Shown here one piece after another: positions 49,080-60,467 of a stretch of DNA of 64,000 nucleotides. The number at the start of each line of letters is the position of its first letter. Position 1 is the first letter of the stretch. Source of the stretch: Gerris lacustris (lineage: Eukaryota; Arthropoda; Insecta; Hemiptera; Gerridae). A program made the translations under genes and the position numbers. Under the pieces are notes generated by a model, which did no database searches, was not told the DNA's origin, and saw only the letters and a list, made by a program, of their open reading frames with translations. The stretch covers positions 16,951,050 through 17,015,049 of the forward strand of contig OX578286.1 of assembly GCA_951217055.1 (NCBI GenBank). The letters run 5' to 3'.

Positions 49080-50229
49080 GATTACAGTTACATCAAATAA
49101 GATTGTTTGTTCTTCTCAAATCTCTTCGTTCGTATTGTCTGAATGTGATTGATTAGTCTTCTATAAAATCTTCTCGTTCGTATTGACATGTTACCATATC
49201 AATATAATTAGCCTTCTATATGGACATCTCCTCCATTGTATTGTGTGCTAATGAGGTTCATCTGCTATCGGTCACCTCGTACTTCCGGTACCACATCAAT
49301 AAGAAAAGTCTTCTACATGGACATCTCCTCCATTGTATTGTGTGCTAATGAGGTTCGTCTTCTATCGGTCATCTCGTAGTTCGGTACCATATCAATATGA
49401 TTTGCCTTCTATATGGACATCTCCTCCATAGTATTGTTTGCTAATGAGGTTCGTCTTCTATCGGTCACCTCGTGCTTCCGGTACCACATCAATAAGAAAA
49501 GTCTTCTACCTGGACATCTCCTCCATTGTATTGTCTGCTAATGAGGTTCGTCTTCTATCGGTCATATCTTAGTTCAGTACCATATCAATAAGATTAGCCT
49601 TCTACATAGACATCTCCATAGTATTTTCTGCTAATGAGGTTCGTCTTCTATCGGTCATCTTGTAGTTTAGTACATTATCATTAAATATTAGTCTTCTATA
49701 TGGAAATCTCCGCCATAGTATTGTCTGCTAATGAGGTTCGTCTTCTATCGGTCATCTCGTAGTTTAGTACCATATCAATAAAGATTAGTCTTCTATATGG
49801 ACATCTCCTCCATAGTATTGTCTGCTAATGAGGTTCGTCTTCTATCGGTCATCTCGTAGTTCAGTACCATATCAATAAAGATTAGTCTTCTATATGGACA
49901 TCTCCTCCATAATATTGTCTGCTAATGAGGTTCGTCTTCTATCGGTCATCTCGTAGTTTAGTACCATATCAAATATATAAAGATTAGTCTTCTATATGGA
50001 CATCTCCTCCATTGTATTGTGTGCTAATGAGGTTCATCTGCTATCGGTCACCTCGTACTTCCGGTACCACATCAATAAGAAAAGTCTTCTACATGGACAT
50101 CTCCTCCATTGTATTGTGTGCTAATGAGGTTCGTCTTCTATCGGTCATCTCGTAGTTCGGTACCATATCAATATGATTTGCCTTCTATATGGACATCTCC
50201 TCCATAGTATTGTTTGCTAATGAGGTTCG
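49080..50229. repeat. 97-bp satellite, left of the LINE
   Basis: About eleven units of 97 bp with gctaatgaggttcgtcttct, atcggtcatctcgtag and ggacatctcctccat. A 776-bp higher-order repeat (eight units) is visible: the variant ttcatctgctatcggtcacc occurs near 49258 and again near 50034, and the following ~190 bp match up to the LINE junction. Confidence 0.95.
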
Positions 50230-52417
50230 CCAACTTCTCAGAAAACTGGAAAATCAATTTAATAAAAACCTACTAGATTCTCTAGCTTCTATCAGCAACT
50301 CAAGTGACTTCTGGAAAGTTGTTAAATCCTACTCACCGAGACAAATTCCAAACAATCCAATCAATATATGCAAATGGGTTGAGTTTCTCTCTTCATTGTA
50401 TCCCCCAAGATGCCTAGTAGCCCTGGATTTGTCTGATGTAGCTCCACCGCACCCAACTCTTGATGCTCAAATTAGTATGGAAGAACTCCTAGATGTTTTA
50501 AATAAGTGTAAAAACAACAAAACGCCTGGACCTGATGGGATTTCTTATGAATTTTTTAAAAACCTTAGCCCTTCATGGTGTCATTATTTATTAAACCTCT
50601 ATAATTCTGTTTTATCAGAAGGTACAGTTCCCTCTGACTGGGCTAATATAAGGATTTTCATGTTGCACAATAAGGGTGACCATTACAATTGTCTTAATTA
50701 TAGAGGTATTGCATTATTGAACTCTGTTGAAAAAATATTCTCTTCCATTCTCTTAAAAAGAATCTCTCACTGGGCCGAAGAAAACCATTTGATCCCAGAG
50801 GAACAAGCTGGCTTTAGAGTGGGTCGAGGGTGCCTTGACAATATTTTCATTCTCCATTCAGTTATAAAAATAGTATTATCAACTAGCCAATTAATTGAAG
50901 GTTCACCATATATCATTGGAATCTTTGTTGATTTTCTTAGAGCATTTGACTCAGTATCTCATAGGTTACTTTGGGAGAAGCTGCTTTCCCTTGGTCTTAG
51001 TGTTAAGTTAACCCGCGTACTTAAAAGCCTATATGATAATGCATGTCTATCAATAAAAGTAGACAACAAGGTTTCCGATAGTATTGAAGTTACAGAAGGT
51101 CTGCTGCAGGGAGAACCCTTATCTGCTCTACTTTTTAGCCTATTTTTGGGAGACATAATTCGATTTTTTGAATCCAAAGGTATAAAGGGTTTACAACTAT
51201 CTAGTACTGCTCACCTAATTCTTCTACTATATGCAGATGACCTTGTTTTCCTTGCCCAATCCTGGTCTAGCGCCCAAGACATGCTAAACATTTTACTCGA
51301 GTACTGCACTCTAAATGGTCTGAAAGTTAATGTTGAAAAAACCAAAGCAGTAGTATTCTCGAGGGCAACTAAACACAAAAAACTGCGACAACTGACATAT
51401 AATAATAATATAGTTGAGTACACCAATAGCTTTGTTTATCTAGGTGTTCCTTTTACATCTTCTTGCAAATTTAGGCAGGCATCAAAGCACTTTATCTCAA
51501 AGAGCTCTCTTGCTGTAGCTAAGGTACGGTCAATACTGAGCAGAAGTAAATCTGATGCATGGGCTACAAAGGTTACTCTTTACAACTCAATTATTGTATC
51601 TACACTTTTGTATGCTGGAGAAATTTGGGCTCCCAGATATATTGATGACATTGAAGCAGTTCAGTGTAGATTTTTCAAGTTTTTGCTTCACTTGCCTCGT
51701 TGCACCCCACATTATATTCTCAGAGTGGAGCTTGGTATTGCAAGCTTAGCTTTAAACATATTTAAGGGCATGTCTGCGCTTTGGCGAAGAATTCTAAAAA
51801 TGGATGAAAGTCGATTACCCCGCTTATGTCTGGAAAAGCTAATACGCTTAGATAATCAACATAAAAATATACCTAACCTCAACTGGGTTTCCCAATTCAG
51901 AAGCTTTTTACTAACCATAGGTTCTCCTGAATGTATTACCTCGGATTTCTCATTGTTTAATGCTAACTATAATAATATCCTGAAGATACATGCTAATCAT
52001 TGGTTTAGTGTTGACATAAACAAAGTTCTGAATAGCTCTTTCGCACCAATTTATAGACACCTTACTGACTTCAATCCCAATGGAGAAAAACATCTGCACT
52101 TGAGATGCCCAATTCATAAAATAAGATTCATCTGTCAACTAAGACTGCACTCAACAAAATTTACCCAACTCTATCTTGATGGTACTAAATATGTGTTTGA
52201 CTCTGCTAAAGCATGCCAGTTGTGTAAAAGTGAATATGATGACTTGGAACATTTCCTATGCAAATGTCCTTTCCTAAAAGACCTGAGAGCCAGGTATCTT
52301 AGATTCTTCGATTTAAGTAGCATATGTCATCTTTTATTTAATCTTGATTTATTTAAGCTCAATAAAATTTTTTATTTCACAGTAAATGCGTTACCTATTA
52401 GATCTCTCTCTAAGTAG
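50189..52417 (+). CDS. LINE reverse transcriptase, 5'-truncated, satellite-derived start
   Basis: 742 codons. Residues 1-13 and two bases of codon 14 are satellite sequence; LINE sequence follows. Reverse transcriptase motifs appear in order: KTPGPDG (111-117), QAGFRVGRG (206-214), FVDFLRAFDS (246-255, first catalytic Asp 248), QGEPLSALLF (307-316), YADD (348-351, catalytic Asp 350 and 351), GLKVNVEKTK (377-386) and YLGV (417-420). A C-terminal CCHC-type cluster uses C676, C679, H688 and C691 or C693. The family copies its RNA at a nicked target in the nucleus. The N-terminal APE-type endonuclease expected upstream is absent, so this copy should not be autonomous. The clade (CR1/Jockey/I group) cannot be fixed by eye. 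Frames on the opposite strand within it are shadows. Confidence 0.93.
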   Translation: MDISSIVLFANEVRQLLRKLENQFNKNLLDSLASISNSSDFWKVVKSYSPRQIPNNPINICKWVEFLSSLYPPRCLVALDLSDVAPPHPTLDAQISMEELLDVLNKCKNNKTPGPDGISYEFFKNLSPSWCHYLLNLYNSVLSEGTVPSDWANIRIFMLHNKGDHYNCLNYRGIALLNSVEKIFSSILLKRISHWAEENHLIPEEQAGFRVGRGCLDNIFILHSVIKIVLSTSQLIEGSPYIIGIFVDFLRAFDSVSHRLLWEKLLSLGLSVKLTRVLKSLYDNACLSIKVDNKVSDSIEVTEGLLQGEPLSALLFSLFLGDIIRFFESKGIKGLQLSSTAHLILLLYADDLVFLAQSWSSAQDMLNILLEYCTLNGLKVNVEKTKAVVFSRATKHKKLRQLTYNNNIVEYTNSFVYLGVPFTSSCKFRQASKHFISKSSLAVAKVRSILSRSKSDAWATKVTLYNSIIVSTLLYAGEIWAPRYIDDIEAVQCRFFKFLLHLPRCTPHYILRVELGIASLALNIFKGMSALWRRILKMDESRLPRLCLEKLIRLDNQHKNIPNLNWVSQFRSFLLTIGSPECITSDFSLFNANYNNILKIHANHWFSVDINKVLNSSFAPIYRHLTDFNPNGEKHLHLRCPIHKIRFICQLRLHSTKFTQLYLDGTKYVFDSAKACQLCKSEYDDLEHFLCKCPFLKDLRARYLRFFDLSSICHLLFNLDLFKLNKIFYFTVNALPIRSLSK

Positions 52418-52735
52418 TATGTTATTTTCACTACTTATAACAACGCCTTATATATGTCCATTAGTCTTACTTAGTTATTTTTTTTATTTTATTTATTTAT
52501 TATTAGTATTATTTTATTTTTAAACTCATTTACCACTTCATGAATCATTGTTTCACCAAGTAACATTATATTTTATAGTTTTGTATGTTAAGTAGGCGAC
52601 CTACTGTAATTATATAACACAATTTGTCTATGTCATGTATCAAGCGCTTCCCCGATCTTTATATTGGCTATTGTTTCTTTTTGTTTTTGTAGAAGATTGT
52701 ATTATTATCTTATGCAAATATATAAATTAATTATA
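50230..52735 (+). mobile_element. 5'-truncated non-LTR retrotransposon (LINE)
   Basis: Flanked by the 12-bp direct repeat taatgaggttcg (50218-50229 and 52736-52747), a target duplication. The first copy of the 776-bp higher-order repeat gives the empty site near 49442-49453, followed by the same ctatcggtcacctcgtgctt sequence found right of the element. The 5' end lacks the endonuclease region, as expected for incomplete target-primed reverse transcription. The 3' UTR (52418-52735) ends in an AT-rich tail (tatataaattaattatata) rather than poly-A. The intact frame suggests a fairly recent insertion. Confidence 0.93.
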
Positions 52736-53460
52736 TAATGAGGTTCGTCGTCTATCGGTCACCTCGTGCTTCCGGTACCACATCAATAAGAAAAGTCTTC
52801 TACCTGGACATCTCCTCCATTGTATTGTCTGCTAATGAGGTTCGTCTTCTATCGGTCATCTCGTAGTTCAGTACCATATCAATAAATACTAGTCTTCCAT
52901 ATCAACATCTCCTCCCTTCTATTGTCTACTAATGAGATTAGTCTTCTATCGGTCATATCGTAGTTCAGTACCATATCAATAAGATTAGCCTTCTACATGG
53001 ACATCTCCATAGTATTTTCTGCTAATGAGGTTCGTCTTCTATCGGTCATCTCGTAGTTTAGTACCATATCAATAAAGATTAGTCTTCTATATGGACATAT
53101 CCTCCATAGTATTGTCTGCTAATGAGGTTCGTCTTCTATCGGTCATCTTGTAGTTCAGTACATTATCATTAAATATTAGTCTTCTATATGGAAATCTCCG
53201 CCATAGTATTGTCTACTAATGAGGTTCGTCTTCTATCGGTCATCTCGTAGTTTAGTACCATATCAATAAAGATTAGTCTTCTATATGGACATCTCCTCCA
53301 TAGTATTGTCTGCTAATGAGGTTCGTCTTCTATCGGTCATCTCGTAGTTCAGTACCATATCATTAAATATTAGTCTTCTATATGGACATCTCCATTGTAT
53401 TGTGTGCTAATGAGGTTCGTCTTCTATCGGTCACCTCGTAGTTCGGTACCATAATAAAAA
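52736..53460. repeat. 97-bp satellite, right of the LINE
   Basis: About seven further 97-bp units, continuing the array in register after the LINE. It starts with the duplicated target taatgaggttcg and grades at 53440 into the related 92-bp family; both share cggtcacctcgtagttcggt. Confidence 0.95.
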
Positions 53461-55330
53461 GATGAATCTTCTATGAGTATAATATTTCTCGCATTGCCTG
53501 GTATTGATATTAGCATTCAATGCTGTCACCTCGTAGTTCGGTACCAAATCAAAAAGATTATTCTTCTATGACTATAATATTTCTCATATTGCCTGGTATT
53601 AAGATTCGTCTTCAATCGGTCACCTCGTAGTTCGGTACCATATCAAAGATTATACTTCCATGAGCATAGTTTTTCTCGTATTGCCTGGTATTGAGATTCG
53701 CCTTCAATCGGTCACCTTGTAGTTCGGTACCATATCAAAGATTATACTTCTATGAGCATACGATTTCTCTTCTTCTATGAGTATAATATTTCTCGTATTG
53801 CCTGGTATTGAGATTCATCTTCAATTCTGTCACCTCGTGGTTCGGTATTAAATCAAAAAGATTATTCTTCTATGAGTATAATATTTCTCATGTTGCCTGG
53901 TATTGAGATTCGTCAAATCGGTCACCTTGTAGTTCGGTACCATATCAAAGATTATACTTCCATGAGCATAGTTTTTCTCGTATTGCCTGGTATTGAGATT
54001 CGCCTTCAATCGGTCACCTCGTAGTTCGGTACCATATCAAAGATTATACTTCTATGAGCATTCGATTTCTCTTCTACCATGAGCATAGTTTTTCTCGTAT
54101 TGCCTGGTATTGAGATTCGCCTTCAATCGGTCACCTCGTAGTTCGGTACCATATCAAAGATTATACTTCTATGAGCATACGATTTCTCTTCTTCTATGAG
54201 TATAATATTTCTCATGTTGCCTCGTATTGAGATTCACCTTCAATCGGTCACCTCGTAGTGCGGTACCGTATCAAAGATTTTACTTTTATGAGCATAGTTT
54301 TTCTCATATTGCCTGGTATTGAGATTCGCATTCAATGCTGTCACCTTGTAGTTCGGTACCAAATCTAAAAGATTATTTTTCTATGAGAATAATATTTCTC
54401 GTATTTCCTGGTATTAAGATTCGTCTTCAATCGGTCACCTTGTAGTTCGGTACCATATCAAAGATTATACTTCTATGAGCATAGTTTTTCTCGTATTGCC
54501 TGGTATTGAGATTCGCCTTCAATCGGTCACCTCGTAGTTCGGTACCATATTAAAGATTATACTTCTATGAGCATACGATTTCTCTTCTTCTATGAGTATA
54601 ATATTTCTCTTATTGCCTGGTATTGAGATTCATCTTCAATTCTGTCACCTCGTAGTTCGGTATTAAATCAAAAAGATTATTCTTCTAAGAGTATAATATT
54701 TCTCATGTTGCCTGGTATTGAGATTCGGCTTCAATCGGTCACCTCGTAGTGCGGTACGGTATCAAAGATTTTACTTTTATGAGCATAGTTTTTCTCATAT
54801 TGCCTGGTATTGAGATTCGCATTCAATGCTGTCACCTCGTAGTTCGGTACCAAATCTAAAAGATTATTTTTCTATGAGAATAATATTTCTCGTATTTCCT
54901 GGTATTAAGATTCGTCTTCAATCGGTCACCTCATAGTTCGGTACCATATCAAAGATTATACTTCTATGAGCATAGTTTTTCTCATATTGCCTGGTATTGA
55001 GATTCGCCTTCAATCGGTCACCTCGTAGTTCGGTACTATATCAAAGATTATACTTCCATGAGCATAGTTTTTCTCGTATTGCCTGGTATTGAGATTCGCC
55101 TTCAATCGGTCACCTCGTAGTTCGGTCCATATCAAAGATTATACTTCTATGAGCATACGATTTCTCGTGTTGCCTGGTATTGAAATTTGTCTTTAATTCT
55201 GTCACCTCGTAGTTCGGTATTAAATTAAAAATATTATACTTCTATGAGTATAATATTTCTCGTGTTGCCTGGTATTGAAATTCGTCTTCAATGCTGTCAC
55301 CTTGTAGTTTAGTACAAAATCAATTGCCAT
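53461..55330. repeat. 92-bp tandem array with ~35-bp insert variants
   Basis: About 20 units with tatcaaagattatacttc, ctcgtattgcctggtattga and caatcggtcacctcgtagtt. Some units carry an additional tttctcttcttctatgagt segment. A 491-bp block of about five units is duplicated: gcattcaatgctg occurs at 54328 and 54819 and the cgtagtgcggtac variant precedes both. The minus-strand frame at 55220-55423 crosses its end and is not a gene. Confidence 0.94.
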
Positions 55331-55463
55331 TATTGGTTTAGAAAATTTGCTTTCACAAGATATATTTTCAATAATCTGCTTATTGCTGAATGTGATTTTT
55401 TCATTATTAAGAATAATATTCAATCAAACATGAATGCTTCAATAATATTCAGTAATATAGATC
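55331..55463. other. Short AT-rich spacer
   Basis: About 130 bp without repeat similarity (ggtttagaaaatttgctttc, aagatatattttcaataatc) between two tandem families. Confidence 0.5.
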
Positions 55464-56010
55464 GTGCATCTCTTTTACGTTTTACTCTATTCTCTTCGTT
55501 TTACATTGTGCGTTTCTGTCATATTGTGTTCAATGGGATTCATTTTACCTCGGGCACCTCATCGTGCGTCCCATCTCATTGTGTTCAATAAGATTAATTT
55601 TACATCAGGCTTCTTGTTGTGCGTTTATCTTATCGTGTGTTGCCATCATATTGTGTTCAATGAGATTCATTATACACCAAGCTTCTCGTCGTACGTTGTT
55701 GTCATATCGTGTTCTATGAGATTTATTTTACATCATGTATCTGATCGTGCGTTGCCGTCATATTGTGTTCAATGCGATTCATTTTACTTCGGGCTTCTCT
55801 TCGTGCGTTGCCATCTATCTTATTGTAATAAGGCTTCTTTTGTCGTGCGTTTCCGTCATATCGTGTTCAATGAGATTCATTTTACATCATGCGTTGCTGT
55901 CATATTGTGTTCAATTAGATTCATTTTACCTCGAGCTTCTCATCGTGCGTTGCCATCTTATTATGTTCAATGAGATTCATTTTACATCATGCTTCTCGTC
56001 GTTAGATTTG
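55464..56010. repeat. ~56-60 bp tandem array
   Basis: About ten units with catattgtgttcaatgagat, tcattttacatca and gcttctcgtcgtgcgttg. Some units lack one part. The overlapping frames at 55464-55973 and 55735-56055 read the same DNA in two phases and are not genes. Confidence 0.9.
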
Positions 56011-57090
56011 TATTCTTTGTTGCGCATCTTAGCTATTATACATCACATCCTTTGATGTTTTATTAAAGAGAAATATTTTATCGGACACCTCATTAGTTGA
56101 ATGGTTTATTAATAAGATTCTTATTTTACTAGATATGTTATTTGGTATTATCTCAGATGATTTCAATAATCATCCTTTTGACTGTGATTTTTATTTTATT
56201 GGCTTTCCATTGTTCTGTGATTCTAATAATTATTTAATTTTTTAATAGTTGATTTTTATCTTTTATCGGCCACTTTGTTGTTTTGGTTCTGTCGTGTATT
56301 AATAGATTTGTCCTCTCTTCGTTCAATGTGATATTAATAAAATTATTGTTTTATTGGTCATATCTTTGTTAGAATAGTTTACAAATGAGATGTTCCATAA
56401 GCTTAACCTTTAACCATAATTCCCTATATCAGATTGTTTATTAATAAGATTCAACTTCTACCAGGCTTGATAATATACTAATTTATAGATGCATAAATTT
56501 AATTACATCGTCCTTTCTGATCATTGACAGCAGTGTTCGGTTCCAATAACAGTACTTTTACAGATTGACTTTCCTTTATCACATCTTTGTAAATTAAAAG
56601 CCGATATGCTTTCACATAAGCTTCACATACTTCAATCTAGCTTAATCTCAATAGAAATGTTTGTTTTTTTTAATCACCTTTTGTTCAACAACTCAAACAT
56701 ATTTATCTTTTCTTGAGACATATTTTTTTTTTTTTACTTTTTTACCAAAACTACCTCAATAATTTATCTTTTTATGTGGTATAATTTCTTACATTTTCAA
56801 CAAAACTACCTCAATAATGTATCTTTTATGTGGCATCCTTTCCTATGTATTTAAAGAAACCAACTTAAATTTATCTTTTAATTAGGCATCTTTTTCTCGG
56901 CCTCAACAATTTACCATCTTATATGATGTATCCTTTCCTAAGTTAAAATATATTTATATGAGTAAAGTAACATAAAAGAATCCTCTTTGGTCAACTCCTA
57001 GAAACAATAATGATAAATAATATCAACAAAAGAAATAACATCATTTTTATAGTTTCATAAACAATTTACCCCTTTTTGAAATTTCCTACT
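56011..57090. other. AT-rich DNA with weak repeats, no gene
   Basis: At 56690-56950 three to four diverged ~60-bp units contain acctcaataatttatcttt and tatgtggcatcctttccta. The remainder shows no structure that I can support. Confidence 0.5.
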
Positions 57091-57870
57091 AAATTAGAGG
57101 CATCTGCTTTTCCAGATGGACTAGTGAATTCCTTGCCTTCTGAAACATCACCCAGCACCACAATCATCACTCTTAGCTCTGAGGTCAAACTTCATTTGGG
57201 GTCCTCCAAGGAGTGTCCTAGTGACAGAAAGTACCAAAGGACTTAGTGTCCCAAAGGATGTGTGGCTTTTAGTCTAATCTGCAAGGCCATCAATGAATCC
57301 ATCGCAGCTTGAGGTTGTGGGTTAAAACCCCTGACATGAAGCTCTTGACTTACATCCTATGAATTAAGAGTGGAACAAGGTCAAGGGAACCTATATTAGG
57401 ATCTCAGATCATGATACTCTGATTTAAATCTGTGAGTTGAGGATGTTAAGAGTCATGGGTTTGACCCTATGCTTTGGTGCTCTGATTTATATGGGTCACT
57501 AATGATCACTCCATATTCATTTTGGCGGTACATAGTGCAGATATGATGTGTGAAGTGACTGGAACTCTCCTCCATGAGATTAGTCAAAAGTGACTAAATA
57601 AGGTTAATGCTAGTTTAGAACAAGTATTATGTACTTGGGCTTACCACTAGCACTGAGGTCAAACCTTGTATAGGGTCCTTCAAGGGATGTCCTTGTGACG
57701 ATAAGTCCCAAAAGGACTCTGTACCTGGTTGAGGTAATGATGAAACAAAGGAAACTTGTTCATCCTAAATCATCAAAGAGAATTCCTTAAAGGCGTTGCA
57801 TAGCAGTAACCTAAAGGAAACCTCTACTGGGCCTTGCCCGTAGAACAAAATATACTTCCCTGTTAAAACG
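57091..57870. other. Second GC-richer island with an internal direct repeat
   Basis: A stretch with higher GC content and no long open frame. About 73 bp at 57168-57240 (ctctgaggtcaaac, ggggtcctccaaggag, ccaaaggact) recurs diverged at 57647-57720 (cactgaggtcaaacc, gggtccttcaaggga, aaaaggact), 479 bp apart. It ends with ctactgggccttgcccgtag. The pattern suggests decayed transposon DNA with terminal or internal duplication; the family is unknown. Confidence 0.4.
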
Positions 57871-58588
57871 TTAATATTGATTATTGCCATTTGCTTGACG
57901 GGAAGTGCTGTTCTGGTGAGAAGCGGAATTTTCTAATTCAGAAATCTTTGATTACTGGATGGAGAATAACGAGGATGCAGTTTGGATTGTTTAGGAGATA
58001 AGATTTGATTTGATAAACCCTCTTAACATATTGTATTCAAACCCGTATAAGAGTTAATAGTCATAACAACACATTTTTCTTCTAAGAATCCAACAGCCAT
58101 TAAAGATAAAAAAAAATAATCATAAGTAAAAGATAGGTGAGGCTAATTCATCTATCCTCAGCCTACTTCACCCATATATTAATGTATTTTATAAAAAATA
58201 CTATTGTCAATATGATATCTATACATTAAAATAAACAAATAAATAAATTTACAAGTTCAGACTTTTTAATCAATATCTTACAGATTTTTTTTTTTTTTTT
58301 TTTTTTTCCTTTAAAATTTTAATAATAAAAACACATACAAAATAACAAATAATGATAAATATCAAAGTGTGTAATTTCAGTAATGCAATAACTCAATTAA
58401 TTTGAATGTGTTCATCGAAGAAGATCATCGATCAATTTTGCTATCGGACTTGAGATGTTCATATATTTTTACGTCTTTTCGGTAAGAAATTCACCGTATC
58501 TTATTACTTATTAATAAAACATTTTATTTTCAGTCACTTCTACGATTTCCGTTCTTTTCGGTTTATAATAATAATAATGATATATTTT
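57871..58588. other. AT-rich, no gene
   Basis: Contains a T-tract at about 58287-58308. No repeats aligned and no frames of note. Confidence 0.45.
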
Positions 58589-58720
58589 GGAAAAACACCC
58601 TAACAGATGATTGTGTCTTAAACTCAACTTAGACCTTTACAAATAATAAGGTCCGATGTGTTGGACACCTCTTCAACTAAAAATCTATCGGGAAAAACAT
58701 TCATATTAACTACATCATCT
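58589..58720. repeat. Structured dispersed repeat, copy 1
   Basis: Shares gaaaaacacc, gtgtcttaaac, cttagacctttacaaataat and ggtccgatgtgtt with copies at 60029 and 61820. Hairpins: GACCTT (58632-58637) with AAGGTC (58648-58653), and GTGT (58658-58661) with ACAC (58665-58668). The similarity to copy 2 extends further downstream (aacattcatatt, ctacatcatctg). Confidence 0.8.
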
Positions 58721-60028
58721 GAGACTTGCCTTTCATACAATATACAGTGTGTAAAAATGTGTTTAAACGTTGCCAATATCAGTTAAATCAGTTGGTCTTT
58801 GGGCAATTAGGTAAGATTTCGTGATTTTAGTTAGCCTTTTTTTTATTATCCAATGGGTATAATTAAAGTTGTTGATAGTTCTTATAAGTCTATTTAAGTA
58901 TAATGTAAAATTTAGCTCCTATACAGTTCATCATATTCATCTAGTATAATTTTACTACGTTTTTATTAGCTTGCTTTCTTGTTTGTCCGGTACAAATCTT
59001 GCAATAGATGAACTAACTTCCTAACTAAGTAGAAAGCCGAAACTTGCACTGATTATGTATTTCCGATGGCAATGCAATAATCAGTAATTAGATTTACCAA
59101 ATTATTACTATTAGTTGATAAATCACTAAACTTCTTAAATATGTAGGTGGTAAAATTCAAAATCAATTGTAAACAAACACGACCAGTGACAGCTAAAGAA
59201 ATCCACAAGGAAAATTTAAAAACGAAGTATATAAAAAGTTCTTTTTATCTTGTATTATTCTTTTTATTTTTCTAGTTCTGCTTAAGAGTAACTATGAAAA
59301 TTGCTTTTAGAGTAAATTTAATAAAACTAATGTTATTAGTATTTAGGCAAACTTATCGGATATTGAAATCAATTCGAAGGTATTGCAAAAGTCATAATTC
59401 TTAAGGATTGTTTTAATTTATATTTTTTATATTATTTAAATATATATTTTTCTTTTTTAGTTTTACTTATAAAAGTATGCTTAATGCTAAGTTGACCTCT
59501 GAATCTACTTCTAGGGTGTTGTTAAAGCTAGACTTATTTCTTACACCTTTGTTAGTTCATTTTGCACACTTTGTGGTTCATTTTTGTTCTGATTAGGTAA
59601 AAAGAGCTAATAGTAATTCTATTGTTTTTAATAATATATTTCATTTATTTCGGTTCCTTAGTTCTGATTAGGTGAACCGTTACAAAGTACAGTTATTTCA
59701 TTCTATTCTTTTTAATAAGATATTTTATTTACTTAAATTATCATTATTTCAATATGTATAATTTTAAATATATTATTTAATTTATTTATGTTCCTCTGTT
59801 CTGGTGAGATATAAAAACAGAACATAATTAGTAATTAAAGAAGAAATATAATTATTTTCTTCTATTCTTTTTTGATGAGATATTAATTTATTTATTTCTG
59901 TTCTTCATTTCTAATATTATATGATACAGAACAAAGTCACGTTCTATTATTTTGTCCTTATTGATTTATTAATATTTAATTTAATATATTCTTCTGCTTA
60001 ATTGAGAATTAGTTAAGAATATATGCTT
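58721..60028. other. AT-rich DNA with loose repeats
   Basis: From 59560 to 59990 there are four to five irregular copies of gttctgattaggt, ttctattctttttaat and atattttatttatttc. Otherwise no structure is seen and no gene. Confidence 0.5.
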
Positions 60029-60170
60029 GAAAAACACCTTACCAGATGATTACCTGTGTCTTAAACACGACTTAGACCTTTACAAATAATGAGGTCCGAT
60101 GTGTTTGAACACTTCTTCATTCATTTTTTTTCTTTTCACCATTTTTTACCATAAATAAACATTTATATGT
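60029..60170. repeat. Structured dispersed repeat, copy 2
   Basis: Hairpins: GTGT (60056-60059) with ACAC (60065-60068); GACCTT (60075-60080) with GAGGTC (60091-60096, ending in a T-G pair); GTGT (60101-60104) with ACAC (60109-60112). Downstream, aataaacatttatatgtact matches copy 3 in similar form. Confidence 0.8.
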
Positions 60171-60419
60171 ACTCAATCATCTGTCGCTAGTTATTCAATA
60201 AGGTGCTAAATGTATAAAAACTGAATTGATAATATATAAAAAATTAATACAATTAAATCATTGTAATATTAAATACATTTTTTAAACAGATAATTAAAAA
60301 TAGTTATATGTATATTTTTATTGTAAAATATGACAACAAAAATATATATTTGAAAATATTAATATAAAAATAAATGAAAATATAATAAATAGTATTAATA
60401 TTAAAATAATAGAGGTTTG

Positions 60420-60467
60420 GGGGTGGCTATAAGGGGAGATGTGGAGGCCACCTTTTTTTTTTTTTTT
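60420..60467 (+). repeat. Stem-loop plus T-tract element, copy 2
   Basis: Same block as 823-870 with gatgtgg instead of gatgagg in the loop, followed by 15 T and a ctttt-rich tail. It lies about 390 bp after the structured repeat copy 2. The minus-strand frame at 60427-60615 runs through it and is spurious. Confidence 0.65.

Noticed and set aside
50959..52138. Minus-strand and alternative-frame ORFs inside the LINE
   Set aside because: Shadows of the reverse transcriptase frame.
55464..56055. 169- and 106-codon overlapping frames rich in C, H and F
   Set aside because: Two phases of one 56-60 bp repeat giving similar peptides; not credible as protein.
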